Source: Talinum fruticosum
Taxonomy: Eukaryota > Streptophyta > Magnoliopsida > Caryophyllales > Talinaceae
DNA length: 64,000 nt
Direction: 5' to 3'
Assembly: GCA_021018815.1 (NCBI GenBank)
Contig: JAITYX010000012.1
Location: 5,939,001 to 6,003,000 of the forward strand
Shown in pieces: positions 44,700 to 56,920 of this stretch (the stretch's first letter is position 1; each line of letters opens with the position of its first letter). The translations under genes were made by a program, and so were the position numbers. The notes beneath the pieces are model-generated. The model was not told the DNA's origin. It saw nothing but the letters and a program-made list of their open reading frames with translations, and did no database searches.

Positions 44700-45530
44700 T
44701 ATATATGTGCGAGCTAACTCCAGTCGTTCTATATGGATAGGTGTTGAATGAATGCTACTAAGGATATTAATCGTGGAGGCTAGTTTAGCTAAGGCATTCG
44801 CGAATTAGTTGTCATCCCTAGGAAGGTAGGTATACGATATGCTCTCAAAGTGTTTTTCTAATTCTATCAAATGTGCCCGGTAAGGTGCCAAGGCTTCACT
44901 ACGTACCTTCCACCTTTGTTAGATCTAATTAATGATCGGACCGGAGTCACCGAAAACCTTGATGTTCTTGGCTCCGATCTCTATGACAAGCATGATGTCC
45001 CGTGATGCATGCTTCATATTATGCGGTGTTGTTGGTCACCTTAAAATATAGCTTGACTGAAATGGAGTATGTGCTCCCTCCGGCGAGACTAGAAGGATCC
45101 CTACTCCAAAGCCTTTCGATTAAAGTACATAGTCCACATATCAACCTCGTACTTATAAGATATTTTCGTCCGGGAAGTCAAGGTGTTTGGGTTGCGATTC
45201 AATTAGAGGTAGATCGACTACGAATTCCGACACTGCCCTTCCTTTGATCGCTTTTGGGGAATATACTTGAGTGTGAACTCGATAGCATGACAGTCCATCT
45301 AGCTATCTTGCTACTAATGGTTGGTTGCTCAAGAATGTACTTAATTGCATCCATTGGTGCTACCACATGTACCGTGTGGGCCAACATGTAATGTCCGAGC
45401 TTCTTTGTAGCCGATTAATGCCAATGATGTCTTCTCTAATGGCGTGTATCTAGTCTTGTAATATAAGAATTTCTTGCTTAAATAATATACCGCGTATTCT
45501 TCCTTTCCGTCTTATTAAGCTACATGGCTC
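44700..45530 (-). pseudogene. Tat element RNase H
   Basis: On the minus strand VTNNTA followed after a stop by YEACITG (about 45040), NIKVFGDSG (44965), HFESISYTYLPRDDN and FANALAKLAST (44860-44770). These match the Ty3 RNase H set TNNxAEYEA, VxGDS and ANALAKLAS. The NNTA-stop-Y change removes the Glu that should follow. Confidence 0.75.
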
Positions 45531-45539
45531 CAATCACGG

Positions 45540-46620
45540 TTTCGTTGGATTAGCCGGATATTCCTTAACCTTCTCGAATGGTTTTTGGCATTCATCATCC
45601 CAAATAGGCTCAAACCCTTTCTTTAACTTCTTGAAAATGGGTTCATAGACCACGATCGGTTTTGATATGAAACGACTAATGTACTGTAAACATCCTAAGA
45701 AACCTCGTATCTCCTTCTCCGTCTTCGGTGGTGGAATCTCCTAGATAGCTTTGATCTTGGATGGATTAACTTCGATTCCTCTAAGACTAACCACATAGCC
45801 TAACAGTTTGCTTGAGGTTACTCTAAAGGCACACTTTTGAGGATTAAGGCGCATGTGGTATTTTCTTAGTCTTTCAAAGAATTTTCTAAGTTGGGTAAGT
45901 GCCTTGCCCTATTCTTGGACTTAATAATCATGTTCTCCATGTAGACCTCAACTTCTTTATGGATCATGTCATGAAGTAATGTTGTAGCTATTCTCCGATA
46001 TGTAGTTGCCGCATTCATAAACCCAAACGACACCACCATAGAGCAAGTATGTCCCCCATTGAATGATGAAGGTCGTCTTCGCCATGTCTTCCTCAGCCAT
46101 CTTCTCCATGTCTTCCTCAGCCATCTTCTCCAATACATCCCCCATTGAATATGAAGGTCGTCTTCTCTATGTCTTCCTCAGCCATCTTCTCCTGATTATA
46201 CCTAGCATAACCATCCATAAACGAGAGTAAGATATGTCCTTCTTTATTATTTACGAGGATGTTAATATACGGTAGCGGAAATCATCTTTAGGGCTTACCT
46301 TGTTCAAATCCTAGAAGTCAATGCACATTTGGACCCTGCCATCCTTCTTCGGAACCGACACTATGTTTGCTACCCACTGAGAGTAGTAGACTACTTTGAT
46401 AAACACAACTTCTAACCGCTTCGGACTTCTTCCTTAATCTTCAATCCCCATTCAGGTTTCATCCTTCGAGCTTCGCTTAACTAGCTTGGTGCTTCATAAA
46501 GTGGAATTCTATATACTCGCTATACTTGGATCTATCCTCGGCATGTCTTTGCAGGACCATCCAAAGACATTTATGAATTCCGTAAGGAGCAAAGTGAATT
46601 GCTTCTACTCTTCCGGATTC
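45540..46620 (-). pseudogene. Tat element reverse transcriptase
   Basis: Minus-strand 46138-45866 stays open across FGFMNAATTYRRIATTLLHD and MIHKEVEVYMENMIIKSKN. This is the Ty3 RT core, with the catalytic YVDDM changed to YMENM, so both catalytic aspartates are lost. Upstream is a short tandem duplication of a 27-bp unit (46082-46135, partly again to 46190), which inserts RRWLRKTW repeats into the frame. Downstream parts toward 45560 are in other frames. Confidence 0.8.
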
Positions 46621-48476
46621 GAGTTTTCTCAATTTTGACCTCTAGGGTTTGATCAAGTGATCTAGATTAATTGTTATTATTTTCTCAACTATTAGTGTTT
46701 TTATGATCTTCCATAGTTTTTATTAATTCTTTAGGGATTTCTTCTTTATCATTAGACGAAAAACAATTAAAAGTAGGAGAAGGCAAAGAGTAAGCAAAAA
46801 GGTTCATCTTATTGAATGAGGAAATGAGTACATCGGACTTAGAAACGAAAATTACTGAACTAGAAACAACAAAATTAGAAGATGAACTAACAGGAATAGA
46901 AATAAAAGCCCTAGTACTAGACTTAGGAATGGGATACTCTCCTAAGCTCACAAGCAAATTCTTGGCCCTCCTCAACATCGATCCAAGTAATATACTTGGA
47001 ACCATCAACGTCGTCATCGGTGATGAATCCGGACGATCAAACTGTGGGTGCGACATAACTTGAGACAAGTATCGACAATGAATTCCCCACTAGGTTCTTC
47101 TTCTATCCAAATGGCTGACCGAAGATATTACTTGATCAAAATTAGTCCGATCTAATGTGGACTGTCCTTCTTCGAGGAGGTAGGGTGCCTCATTTTCTAA
47201 TACATGGTAGTCACTAAAGATCTCCAAGCCAAGTACCACAATGCCCTTCTTTTTGAGGTAATAAGGCTCAGGAAAGCCGTAGTGGGGAAGTCATCTAATT
47301 CTTTCGTAAACTGCCCATTTAGGGTATGAGGAAAAGGTTTGATGGAACAAACTGTGTATGGTGCAATCCTCCTAGTTTTAAATTCCCACTTGGCTAGAGC
47401 TATTTCCTTAATGGTAGGTTGATAGCCTAGCCCGAACTTATAGTTGTTGGTGCGTTCAAGGGGTGGAAAAATCGCGTGGTATGCCCTCCGACCTGCAGAC
47501 TAGGCCTGGAAAATACTCCTTTTCTTTAACATCGAGTAGACACTAGGGTTACCATAAGGATTGAAGTTGAAAGATGCTTCATCCTCATCTAAAGCAACAA
47601 AAGTCTCAAACCCATCAAGTTCTTCTACATCGGCCTCGTGTTCAATTTCGACGACGGATTCTTTGGAGGTGACGAGTAGCACAAAGATTATGCGTATTGA
47701 CGTTTACGACTCGACCTTTGACGATCATCTAACTTTCTGGTGTAATGCAGAGGGCACTACTTGATGATCATGTAACCAAGGATGTCCTAGAAGCAAATTA
47801 AAAGTAGCTGGAATGTGCAGGACTTGGAAGTCGATGTTCTTCACCACCGATCGAACATTAATTGGTAAACTCACCATTGCCAAGACTGTTCTTTTAAAAT
47901 TATCATAGGCTCAAGATGAATAGTCTGTTTAGAGAGTTGTTGCTCTTTGATGCCCAAGCTCTTGGGGATCCTCCAAGGACAAACGTTCATGACAAATCAG
48001 TTATCTACTAAAGTTCGGGGATGAACTTGTTAATGCAAGTTACGATTAGGTAAAGGGCATTATTGTGTGCAATACCTTCTTCAGGGAGACCTTTCTTATC
48101 AAAGGTAATAGTTCCATCCCCATTATTAACCAATCCTACTACTTCCTTCGGCGTGGTTTCAGGGGAGACCTCAATTTCGCTAAGTGCGTCAATTAAGGCC
48201 CACCTGTGTTTTTCGAAGTAGATATGAGTTGCTAGATAGAGAAATCAACTTTAATTTTATGAAGCTGTTTTAGGATTAGGTCTTGTTCCTTAGTAACTTC
48301 AGGTTCTTTTGGGGCTTCCTAAGTCTGTTGTGGATCCACGGGTGCATTATATCGTCCGGATCTAGTAAGGAATTAGATTTCTGGACTCTTTGCTTATCCC
48401 TAAAAGTCTTCTTCTTCTAAGGGTGATGTACCCTAGAAGTTATTGTCACTCGTCATCTTTGGTTTCGTACACGTCT
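46621..48476 (-). pseudogene. Tat element gag C-terminus / protease region
   Basis: Minus-strand fragments include IPATFNLLLGHPWLHDHQVV and PSALHQKVR (47830-47720), the stretch that lies between protease and RT in Tat-type polyproteins, and an acidic segment at 47682-47500. The protease active site itself is not clearly readable. Stops and shifts are common. Confidence 0.6.
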
Positions 48477-49892
48477 TGAAGACTCGGATTCCATCTCTAA
48501 GACATTCCGAGTACTACATGAAGACTTAGGTATTAACCTCATCCCTCCTAAGTTTTCATTACAAGTCATTCCGAGTGTTATAGAAACTCTTGTATAAGTT
48601 TTCATTCGTTTCTTACCGACTCAAAAACATATTCTTGTATATCTTCTGCGTTGGTGTTTCGATTCACTCGGACAAAGCATTCGGATCTATTGCATGTTCA
48701 AATAATTTATTTAACTCTTTTTATCCGAGTTCGACTTTACATTTTAACGCAAAGTGAATTACAGTGTCAATTCCTCTTTCTAAGTCAATTTGTGTGTTTG
48801 AGAATTACTTGTCCGGATCAAGCCTTTATACTCGTTTATTTTACTCTCTTTAACTTGATCTTTCTTAGGACTAACTTTGATGGAATTTGAGTATATTGAA
48901 CATTAGACTCAAAAATTCCACTCTTCTAGGCCTAACATAACTATGCAATTAATTATCTTAATTAAATTATTATCTCGTGCTTAATCTTGGACCAAAGTAT
49001 TTTATACTTTGAGAACCAAAGTGGTTTACTCGTTGTAGGTTATCCAAATGCGGTTATCTCATTTTTGAAATACAAAAGTAGCCGACTTCAAGCTGTCAAT
49101 CAATAGCGGACAAGGCTTATCTACTTCTTAACAGGGCTCAAACACCTTGTCGTGGCATGTCTGTTTCCAAAACTGGAAAACTTCAACGCTAAGCTCAACG
49201 GTGGTTTCCACCTCGCTTTTCGGACATCACCAGTTGATTGGAGAACCTTTAGGAGCCAAGAGCCGTTGGACAATGTTCACATCCAACAAAACTTTTCCGA
49301 GCGACTCGAAGAGCCGTTACAACGGCTAGTAAAGACTTCGCTCACAAGACTTGAAGATTACTGGATCCATTGCTGAAACTATATCTCTTAGTACTTTACT
49401 CATTCAATCTTCTTCTTATAACTCCAAGTCTCGTACTTAATACTTTTCCGAGTTGTAAAGTCCGGTAATCACTCACATACTTTTCTTACTTTCTAAGTAA
49501 GGTCCCTTGATTGAGCTGTAAGGGTGAACTCGGCTCAATTGTCCCTAGTTGCAAAGGTTACCTCGGTTAGGAAGTACTAGATTAGATAAGGGAACTTCGA
49601 GTCTAGGAAAACACTATAAGGAATTGTCTAAGGGTGTAATTCTGGTTGAATCAGTCCATTGTATTTTGAGGATTCAAAATAGTGGATTTGACTTGGTGCT
49701 TGGATTAGCACCGTCCGTGGTTTTCTCGCCCGAAGAGGGTTTCCACGTATCTCTGTCTGCATACTTTTCCGAGTCCAATCTAGACTCGCATTCTCGTGAT
49801 TATTCTTTTCAAGCTTAAAGTTTCCAAGTTTTTAAAATTTCCTCATCACCCTATTCACCCCCTCTAGAGTGACTTAGACTCTCCAAGAGCAA
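48477..49892 (+). repeat. Copia LTR inserted in the Tat element
   Basis: 1416 bp of the Sirevirus-family LTR on plus, starting TGAAGACTCGG. It stops after CTCCAAGAGCAA, lacking the last ACCTTCA bases, and no clear target duplication is visible. The stretch that carries the TATA box in sister LTRs is deleted near 49334 (TAAAGACTTCG passes straight into CTCACAAGACTT). It is an old, damaged solo LTR. Confidence 0.85.
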
Positions 49893-50330
49893 GGTGATGA
49901 AGGGAGATGATTCTCGGTGTTCCGTCCATTAGATGGGAATCCTTCTTGGGTACTGTCCTGCAATGTAAAATAGATTGAATTGATGTTATATGCAGCAAGG
50001 TAGGTCGCACAGGCATAAACCGTAGGGTCGAGCATGGTGCGGAGCGAGGAGAAGATTTGCCAAACTCCTTGTTGAGGCGTTATAGCCTTTTAGAGCTCGG
50101 ATTTCGATGATACCGAATGGTAGTAGACTTCAGTATTCTGCAAACCAAAGGATTATGCTTAGGACAATGTGAAGGAACACTACTTTTGGGAGGAATGGGC
50201 TTAAGCGCGAGACCCAAAGGAACTAAAAATGTCTTTTGTTTAGATGCATGTAAAGAATGCAAAACAATGTAATGTATGCAATGATGCTCGTAACTTAATT
50301 TGGGATGGTTTTGTGATTTTGGCTAATGCA
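49893..50330 (-). other. Tat element gag N-terminal or leader trace
   Basis: Minus-strand sequence between the inserted LTR and the minisatellite. A 60-codon frame at 50262-50080 (LKSTTIRYHRNPSS) is the only open part. It lies where gag should start, but no gag motif is visible. The sequence continues the element without recognisable foreign DNA. Confidence 0.35.
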
Positions 50331-50334
50331 TAAT

Positions 50335-50735
50335 TGGAATGCATAAATAATTGTTCCTAACTGAAGATGGATTTGTTTTGGCTAATGCAAAATAGGACCC
50401 ACCCAATTTAAGATGAATTTATTTTGGCTAAATGAAAAATAAAAAATACAAATGGAGTCACTTAATTTTAGATGAATTTTATTTTGGCTATTGAAACATG
50501 CAAATGGACTCACCTATTTTGAGATGAATTTATTTTGGCTAGATGAAAAATGCAAATGGACTCACCTGATTTGAGATGAATTTTATTTTAGCTAATGAAA
50601 AATACAAATGGACTCACCTAATTTGAGATGAATTTATATTGGACAAGTGTAAAATAAAAAAATGCAAATGGACTCACCTAATTTAAGATGAATTTTATTT
50701 TGGCTAATGAAAAATGGAAATGTAGAAAATAAATA
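50335..50735. repeat. Minisatellite in the Tat leader, ~47-60-bp units
   Basis: Seven imperfect head-to-tail units, each with GATGAATTTATTTTGGCTA followed by ATGAAAAAT, CAAATGGACTCACCTA and an AATTT link. Units begin near 50365, 50412, 50471, 50523, 50573, 50627 and 50687. They sit in the AT-rich leader between primer site and gag. No coding frame. Confidence 0.85.
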
Positions 50736-51463
50736 AGGTCAAAATCTTAAAACAGACTTACTTAAGAGATAGAGGGATCCTTGGTAGGACCTTTCTGGAT
50801 GGACCAACGGTGATTGCCTGAAACCTCGACCGCGTAAACTAAGAAGAATTTAAGGATGACTCGGAAATGCAATTAATGGGCCAACCTAGAAAAGAAAGGC
50901 AATTTTTGACTTTTGGCTAAAAATGCACATAATGAACCAACTTTAGGAATTTTATTATGGTATTTTATTTGCACCCATGCAAGGGCTAATCAACACTCTT
51001 CACATAACCCTAAAGGTTCACAAGTAGAAGATTAAAAACTAAAAGCAATCACACTCATCCAAGCATAAAAATGAAGAGATAAGGTTCTACCTAAACAACC
51101 AAGGGTCTATGGTCAAAAGAGAGTTTAAAGTAGGCAAGATACATGGTGTCTCATAGTTCGAGCATTTAGTCCTCCATGGGGTGTATGATAGGAAAAGCAT
51201 GAATCCTTGGTGCCTCCAAAGAGACCGTGCTATGAGGGAGAGGTACCACCTCCCCGACAATCAAGCTTAGTTTGGCTCGTCTGGGTTAGCAGTTCTAACA
51301 TCTTCTAAAAAGTGTTCTTAAAATGGTAAAGACTAATGGTCTAACAACATAAAAATAAACTATGCTTAAGGTTGCTTAAATGTGGAATACCTAATGCAAA
51401 TACATTATGAAAACTCACAACTCAAATTTTCAAGTTTTGCCCTCTTAATAAGTGATTTTCCCT
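50736..51463. other. Tat element AT-rich leader
   Basis: Untranslated leader between minisatellite and primer site. It is AT-rich with no open frame of note. Confidence 0.5.
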
Positions 51464-51476
51464 AGTAGAGTCGCCA
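51464..51476 (-). other. Tat element primer binding site
   Basis: On the minus strand TGGCGACTCTACT followed by AGGGAAAAT, the TGGCGACTC type used by many plant Tat-like elements. A second AGAGTCGCC motif (plus) lies inside the LTR at 52002-52010. Confidence 0.6.
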
Positions 51477-51478
51477 CT

Positions 51479-53451
51479 CGTAGGAACCACGATCCGTGTA
51501 CCCTCGCGGGCCCGAGCTTCCCCACGAATTGGTGGGATTATTTTTCCCTTTTTAAGATGGAAATAATTTGAATTTTGAAGATTGATTTCTTTTGAAACTG
51601 GGGATAAATTTCTTATTAAGATTTTTGATTTTTTATAATCTGGTTTAAAATAAATTAAGGTTGAATGGCGGTTTTATTAATCATTTTATTTTGAAAATTA
51701 TTTTTAGAAATCCCGGGATATCATTTCATAACTAAAAATAAAAATATTTTAAGTTAATTAGATTATGTCGTGGGGCTTTAGGGCTAAACTGGTGTGAAAA
51801 CACCTGGTTTGGACCGAAGACCTAGCCATTGGCCTTCCGGTGTCGGCTAAAGCCAGCATCGTACGGTGGGCAGCAACGGCCGGGGCCATGACTACGGTGA
51901 TTCGTCTCGGGCTCTAGCTTGCCCGGCAGATCCAAAAACCCTTTTTTTATTTTTAGTTAGAAATAATCGAGAAGCAAATTAGAAGAATTAAATCAAAAAA
52001 TAGAGTCGCCGGTCGGTTTTAAGAGAAAAACTACCAAAAATAAAATAAAGAAATACTCTTACAATCTTAGTATGGGAAACCTAAGCTTGGAAGAGTTATT
52101 AAAAATGACTCCATCGGTCTAGAACCGAGAATCCATATTCGGGGCGAGGGTACATACGAAATATACGGATAAGCCCTTCCGTTCCGCCCGTCAAACAACG
52201 ACCTTTACTAGTTTAAGTGGTGAGCGTGATAACATATTAAAAACAGGCACACAAGCATAACGAGATATAGAATTAAACCAAAACAAATCATGCTAACAAA
52301 AGCAGTAAAAACAAATAATGAAAAGCGATAAACGAAAGCAATAAAGAAAAAAAGAAAAGCGAAAAGAAATGAAAACGAAAAATAAAAGTTACATCGGCGG
52401 GGAGGAATTAAATGCGATACATCTTTTCTCCATAATACTAAAACAATATACAATAAAATCAATAAATAAACCGTGGTGAAGGCCGAATTGGTGCCCTCAG
52501 GTTGTCCCACCCGCCGATCCGGATCCGAAAGTGCGGCGGTGGTGAATTAAGAAGGGCTTTTTATGAGTTTTTATGAAGGTAGGTAGAAGGATGTCCGACT
52601 AATGGGGTATTAGGGTTCAAATGTAGGGAGTATGATAAGAGTAGGCTAAAAAGAAACCAAGAGATCGGAATACTAGTGATGACATTAAGTTGCTCTTAGT
52701 TTAGCTTCAACAACATGAAATGGGTCTTGTTAAAAAAGAGCCTAAGCTCTCTATTTATAGGGAAGGGTTGGGTCACAAATGACGTAGGGTTAAGGTTTAA
52801 GCAGCCGTCCAAAATGAGCATGACCAAGCTGAAGAAAATCACAAAAATTGGACCGTAAATTAGGATAGAACCGGATCTCGGGATCCGAGCCGTGGTGCAT
52901 GACATCGGACCGAAACGGCATTGTACGGTCTTTCAGCCTTCTCCGTGTTGCAGCAAGACTCGGAGAAAAATGTAGCATTTCAGGTGTTGTTGAGCCTTCG
53001 CGCGATGCTGGACTCAACGACATCGTTTTGTGAGGATAAGCTCCGTGTCTCGGTTGGAACACAGCATTTGGATGCCTCCGATCATGAAACACGACGCCGA
53101 CCTTGACGACACCGTACGGATGACTTAGTTCCATGCCTGGGCTGGATGCGAATGGTAAAACGCAACGTTTTGAGTGTAGTGAAGCCTATACATGGAGTAG
53201 ACCACCATTGACTCGGAGGGTTGACCTGGTTTGGATTGTCCAAAAGATAAAGGATTTTTGGATTGACCCAAGGCAAAAGGCTATTTTATTTGGTGCTAAA
53301 GGGTTTTTTGTGGTCTACCGGCTTCCGTCACAGACAATCAAGTACCATCCGTGATCAAAATCCACAAACGTAACCGAGATTTCATCATCGAGCCAACAAA
53401 ATAAATTACACAAATAAAGGAGATAAGGGTGATAGGTTTTAGGTGTCTACA
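51479..53451 (-). repeat. Tat element 5' LTR (minus strand)
   Basis: Starts TGTAGACACC at 53451 on the minus strand, the usual Tat/Ogre LTR start, and runs about 1970 bp to GGTTCCTACGA next to the primer site, an imperfect inverse of the start. TATA box CTATAAATAG on minus at 52760-52751. No second copy is available in the window to confirm the boundaries. Confidence 0.6.
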
Positions 53452-54689
53452 CCAATCACCCTTTTTACTTAAACTGTTTAATTAGATTCTAAAAATATAT
53501 AATATTAATAAGAGGTGTACCCCACTTTTCAAATGAACTTTCAAAACATAACTTTCAAAAAGAATCTTAAAAAATAAAATTAAGAGAGACGACGCTTTGT
53601 GGGGAAACTTGGTGCGACTGGTCCCTATGAAGGGACGGGTCATGGTTTCTACATGCCACGAAGGTTTATAAAGGGTGATAATTTATTTTTTACAAAAGCA
53701 TACTAATTAGTGCTAAAATTCGAACCATAGACATATCGAATTTAGAAAATATGAACTTTACTATATTATGTTATTCTTCATATGGGTCATCGTTTTCATA
53801 TTCTTCCCCTTCATTATGTTCCCCCTTCATCAATAGTGTCATCGTCTTCAAATTCATGGTCCTTAGGATGTTGACGAATGTGCCTTGAACTACGTTGTAC
53901 CCTTTCCAGGAACCAGAAAAAATTACTCGGTTTTGAATAACATATATGTAAACAACCCCTTGTATAGGAATGACATATATGTAAACAACCCCTTGTATAG
54001 GAATGACATATATGTAAACAACCCCTTGTATAGGAATTAGGGAAAACCAAAAACAAAATTATAGTAGTTGAACACTCTATTGTAGGACATTGATGATAGT
54101 CATTCAATGGCTCCCCTTGTGCACTTGAACCATTCGAGCCAGCATTCTTAGTTATTGAGATAGTTTTTGGTGGAAGGACTTCTCATTAAGAAGAGGAATC
54201 AGTCATAATAATAAACTAAATACTTAATACTATGTAAGCATTTATAAAAATTATAATACGAGTAATAGTATGTAAGCATATACTTCAAAGGTCTTGTTAA
54301 TGAGGAGACATATGAGTTCATTTTGAATTGCTGCATTTCAATTGAAGCTATAGCACAAAAAAAAGGTTACCAATGAATGCATATAAATTATGAACATCAA
54401 TGATCATACACCACTTCTTTTACTTATATATTGTTTTTTGACCATTTGTAAGCATTTTACTTCCATGAGAAGTACTTTTATTATGATGAGTTGCCAAGTG
54501 TTGCTCAGGAGAGTCTTCCCCTAAAATAAGATAACGTTACCCTAAAGTACTTCATTTCTAACTCGAAATGTTTTAGCCAACATATTTATTCCCGAGCAAA
54601 CAACCTAGGGGAAATGCTTTTAAATACTTCACTTCTAACTTTATTTTAATTAAAGTTCAGCAAAAGTTTATAGCAGCAAGTTTACATTG
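53452..54689. other. Unassigned AT-rich DNA between elements
   Basis: No gene or element is recognised. It contains the 33-bp tandem repeat at 53939-54037. The right border is where similarity to the post-pol region of the Sirevirus family begins. Confidence 0.45.
53939..54037. repeat. 33-bp tandem repeat, 3 copies
   Basis: Three units at 53939-53971, 53972-54004 and 54005-54037, each with CATATATGTAAACAACCCCT then TGTATAGGAAT. Units 2 and 3 are identical and unit 1 differs by one base at its start. The unit is a multiple of three, giving an 11-residue repeat (SYTRGCLHICH) on the minus strand within a 97-codon frame. The near-identity shows recent expansion. Confidence 0.9.
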
Positions 54690-55025
54690 ATATAACCATT
54701 TCGATTGATTCCGTGATACTCGGGCTGATAGTTATTTCGTGTTTCGAGTCACTCGTAAATCTTTCCGAGTCAAACTCGGACGTAGAGAAATTTGGACATC
54801 AAATTTTCTGAAACTATCTCTAGAACAATGGAGAGTTTCGGATTATAATTTCAAAATCTTTTCTCTCTCTTTCTCGAGCGCTGCGATCGGATCATAACCG
54901 TAGATTTCAAACCGCTTGTTTCTCAACCGTTAAAGAAGAACCGTCACACCGGTCTTTGGTGACTGATGGACAAGCCGAGTCAAAACGGAGTTACTTAACG
55001 GATAATGGACGGGCGCGATTATTTT

Positions 55026-55034
55026 CTATAAATA
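55026..55034 (+). promoter_or_regulatory. TATA box before element G accessory ORF
   Basis: CTATAAATA, 251 bases before ATG 55277, followed by a leader with CTCTCTCTC tracts. It matches the placement in B and C. Confidence 0.6.
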
Positions 55035-55276
55035 ACGTCTATCCATCTTCATCTCGGTATTCTAAAACTCCTTCCCTCTCAAACGAAAATCTTCTCGCGG
55101 AAGTTTTCTACGTGAACAAGTGACCCTCGATTGTCCGCAAGCGTTGAAGAAGCTCTCTCTCTCGTAAGTCCCGATTGCTCTATTCTCTTTTCTTCTACCA
55201 TTTTCGTTTTCTTCTCTTCTACACCTTCTTCTCTCTCTCACTCGAAAAGCTTCATCTTTTCTCTCCATCTCTCACA

Positions 55277-56920
55277 ATGCCTAAACGCGGAAACCATCCC
55301 GACTTCCGGGTTTCCTCCTCTTCCAAAAAGCCCCACACCAACAAGCCGAAAGCTCAACCCCTTCTAAACCCGTTGTCACCCAACACCTTGCGCTGGATGA
55401 CAAATTCTTCCCAACAACCAAATTCTCCTGGTTGTCCAACATCCAAACCACCGGAGTCTACCCTTTCTTGTGTTTCAGACGAGTTCATTTATCCCGAACT
55501 CGTTTCGAGTTTTATACTCATCTCACCACTCGAAAATGTTCTAACCTCTCGGGTTCGTAACATTACTGTTCGCATCAACACCTCCCTTCTTCACCGACTG
55601 TTCAAAGTTTCTTCTCTTTTCTTGAATAGCAACCCTATTCCTTTCACTCGAAGTCACCGACGACTTCTTTGAAAAGTATGCTAAAGAATTCCCCGGGTCC
55701 GTAAAGAACTTTTCTATGACTCGCTTGAAGTCGAAGCCAGGCTTCGTGTTTTCTCGCCGATGAGAACCTTCTTCTCACAAAGCACTCTAGCAAGGAGAAC
55801 CCCAACTCCAAGCACCTCAAAGCCCTCTTCGATATCCTCGGAGGGATACGAAGTCGACCTCTTCCCCTCCATCCTTGAACGGATGGCCGCTGTGCCACTC
55901 AACTTCAAACCAAGAAGAACACTCCCTTCCTTTCGGTTCTCTTCTCACCCTTGTCTTCAAACAATTTCAAGTTCCTCTTCCCTCCGACCCTAACGCGGTG
56001 TCCGAGGCGGCCATTGTGGTAGGCAAGAAGGAACTCCAGGGGTACGGATACCAGGAAACTAACCCCGGTGTCCGGGTTCACAACTCGTAGCCGAGGCCTC
56101 CTTCTCCACCTCGGACTCGAAATCCACCCCTCTCCCTCTTCCCTCTACACCTGGTGGTGCCTCCACCTCCGAGTGCTTCCAAAACTCTCTCCGCCCTCTT
56201 GTCCCCTTCCTTCCCGGACAAGATCAGCTCCGTGTCTTCCGAACTCGGAGACATGCTCGGGGCTTTCAAGTTCTGTCCTTCAGTGGTCCGACCATCAACC
56301 AAAAGACCGGTCGGTCCCAAATCCGAGAGCAGCAGCTCTCGTTCTTGAGATGAGAGAGCTGGTTAAGGAGCGAAGGAGCTGGCTGAGCTCCTCAGAGAGA
56401 GACGGTCCAAGGCGGCTCAGGACCAGGATGACTCGGACGCGTCTCGAGGTGTCTTCGAGCCCGAGCCCGACCTCCCGGGACAGCGAGGAAGCCGAGGAAG
56501 AAGAGGAAGAACTCGTAGATGCAACAGAGGATGCCGAGGAACCCGCGGCCGAGGCAGGCCCTTCTAGGCAAAGGGAAGAAGAGGCCGTGGCAACCGCCGA
56601 GGGTCAGCCCGCTCCCCAAGCCCAAATCGTCGTACTCAGCTCGCATGCCAGCTCCGAGTGGGTCGAAGACCTCGCTCCTCCATCTAGTCAGCCGGAGCAG
56701 CCCCTCCATCCCTTGAGGTCCCAAGGGAAGAACCCCTCGATCCACTCTCTCCGGGTCGCCCACTCGGAGCCGAGCCCCGAGAACAATTCCGGCTTCTCCT
56801 TCGCCGCGCTCAAGCACATCGTCAAGATCGTATCGGCGCCGGCGCACCTCCGCCTCCACTCAAAAATCTCCTCCTCCCTAGTTGAAGCCATGCACCGAGT
56901 CACAATTCCTCGGTGTCTCC
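55277..56920 (+). pseudogene. Element G accessory ORF (MPKRG protein), frameshifted
   Basis: ATG 55277 opens MPKRGNHPDFRVSSSSKK. A shift near 55350 moves the family block DDKFFPTTKFSWL into another frame, and the original frame returns with INTSLLHRLFKVSSLFLNSN (55575-55650). The domain block after it (FFEKYAKEFPG, to about 55890) is shifted again. The C-terminal half is open for more than 250 codons to about 56920: a Glu-rich acidic stretch (EEAEEEEEELVDATEDAEEP), Pro/Gln-rich spacer and a Ser/His-rich end. GC content here is well above the neighbouring pol relics. Function unknown; it lies in the place of Sirevirus env-like ORFs. Confidence 0.65.

Larger units (their letters stand above)
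41476..53451 (-). mobile_element. Tat-type Ty3 retrotransposon, minus strand, degenerate
   Basis: Going down the minus strand: LTR (53451-51479), primer site, AT-rich leader with a minisatellite, gag/protease, RT, RNase H, integrase, then an opposite-strand ORF. The order with integrase after RNase H defines Ty3. The integrase tail (LDERRLNALHNVQIYQARIS, FNKKVKPRNL, FRPNLQGPF) and the RT wording are typical of the Tat/Ogre lineage. A Copia LTR (48477-49892) is inserted. No 3' LTR is recognised, and the left edge is set only approximately. All coding parts have stops and shifts. Confidence 0.75.

Noticed and set aside
46685..47068. 127-residue minus-strand frame and its plus-strand shadow, Ser-rich
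   Set aside because: No retroelement or host motif. It lies in the gag/protease area but does not line up with the element's frames. Possible but unsupported.
55062..55268. Minus-strand basic frame upstream of the accessory ORF of G
   Set aside because: Antisense of the CT-rich leader. Low-complexity Arg/Glu composition and no conservation in B or C.
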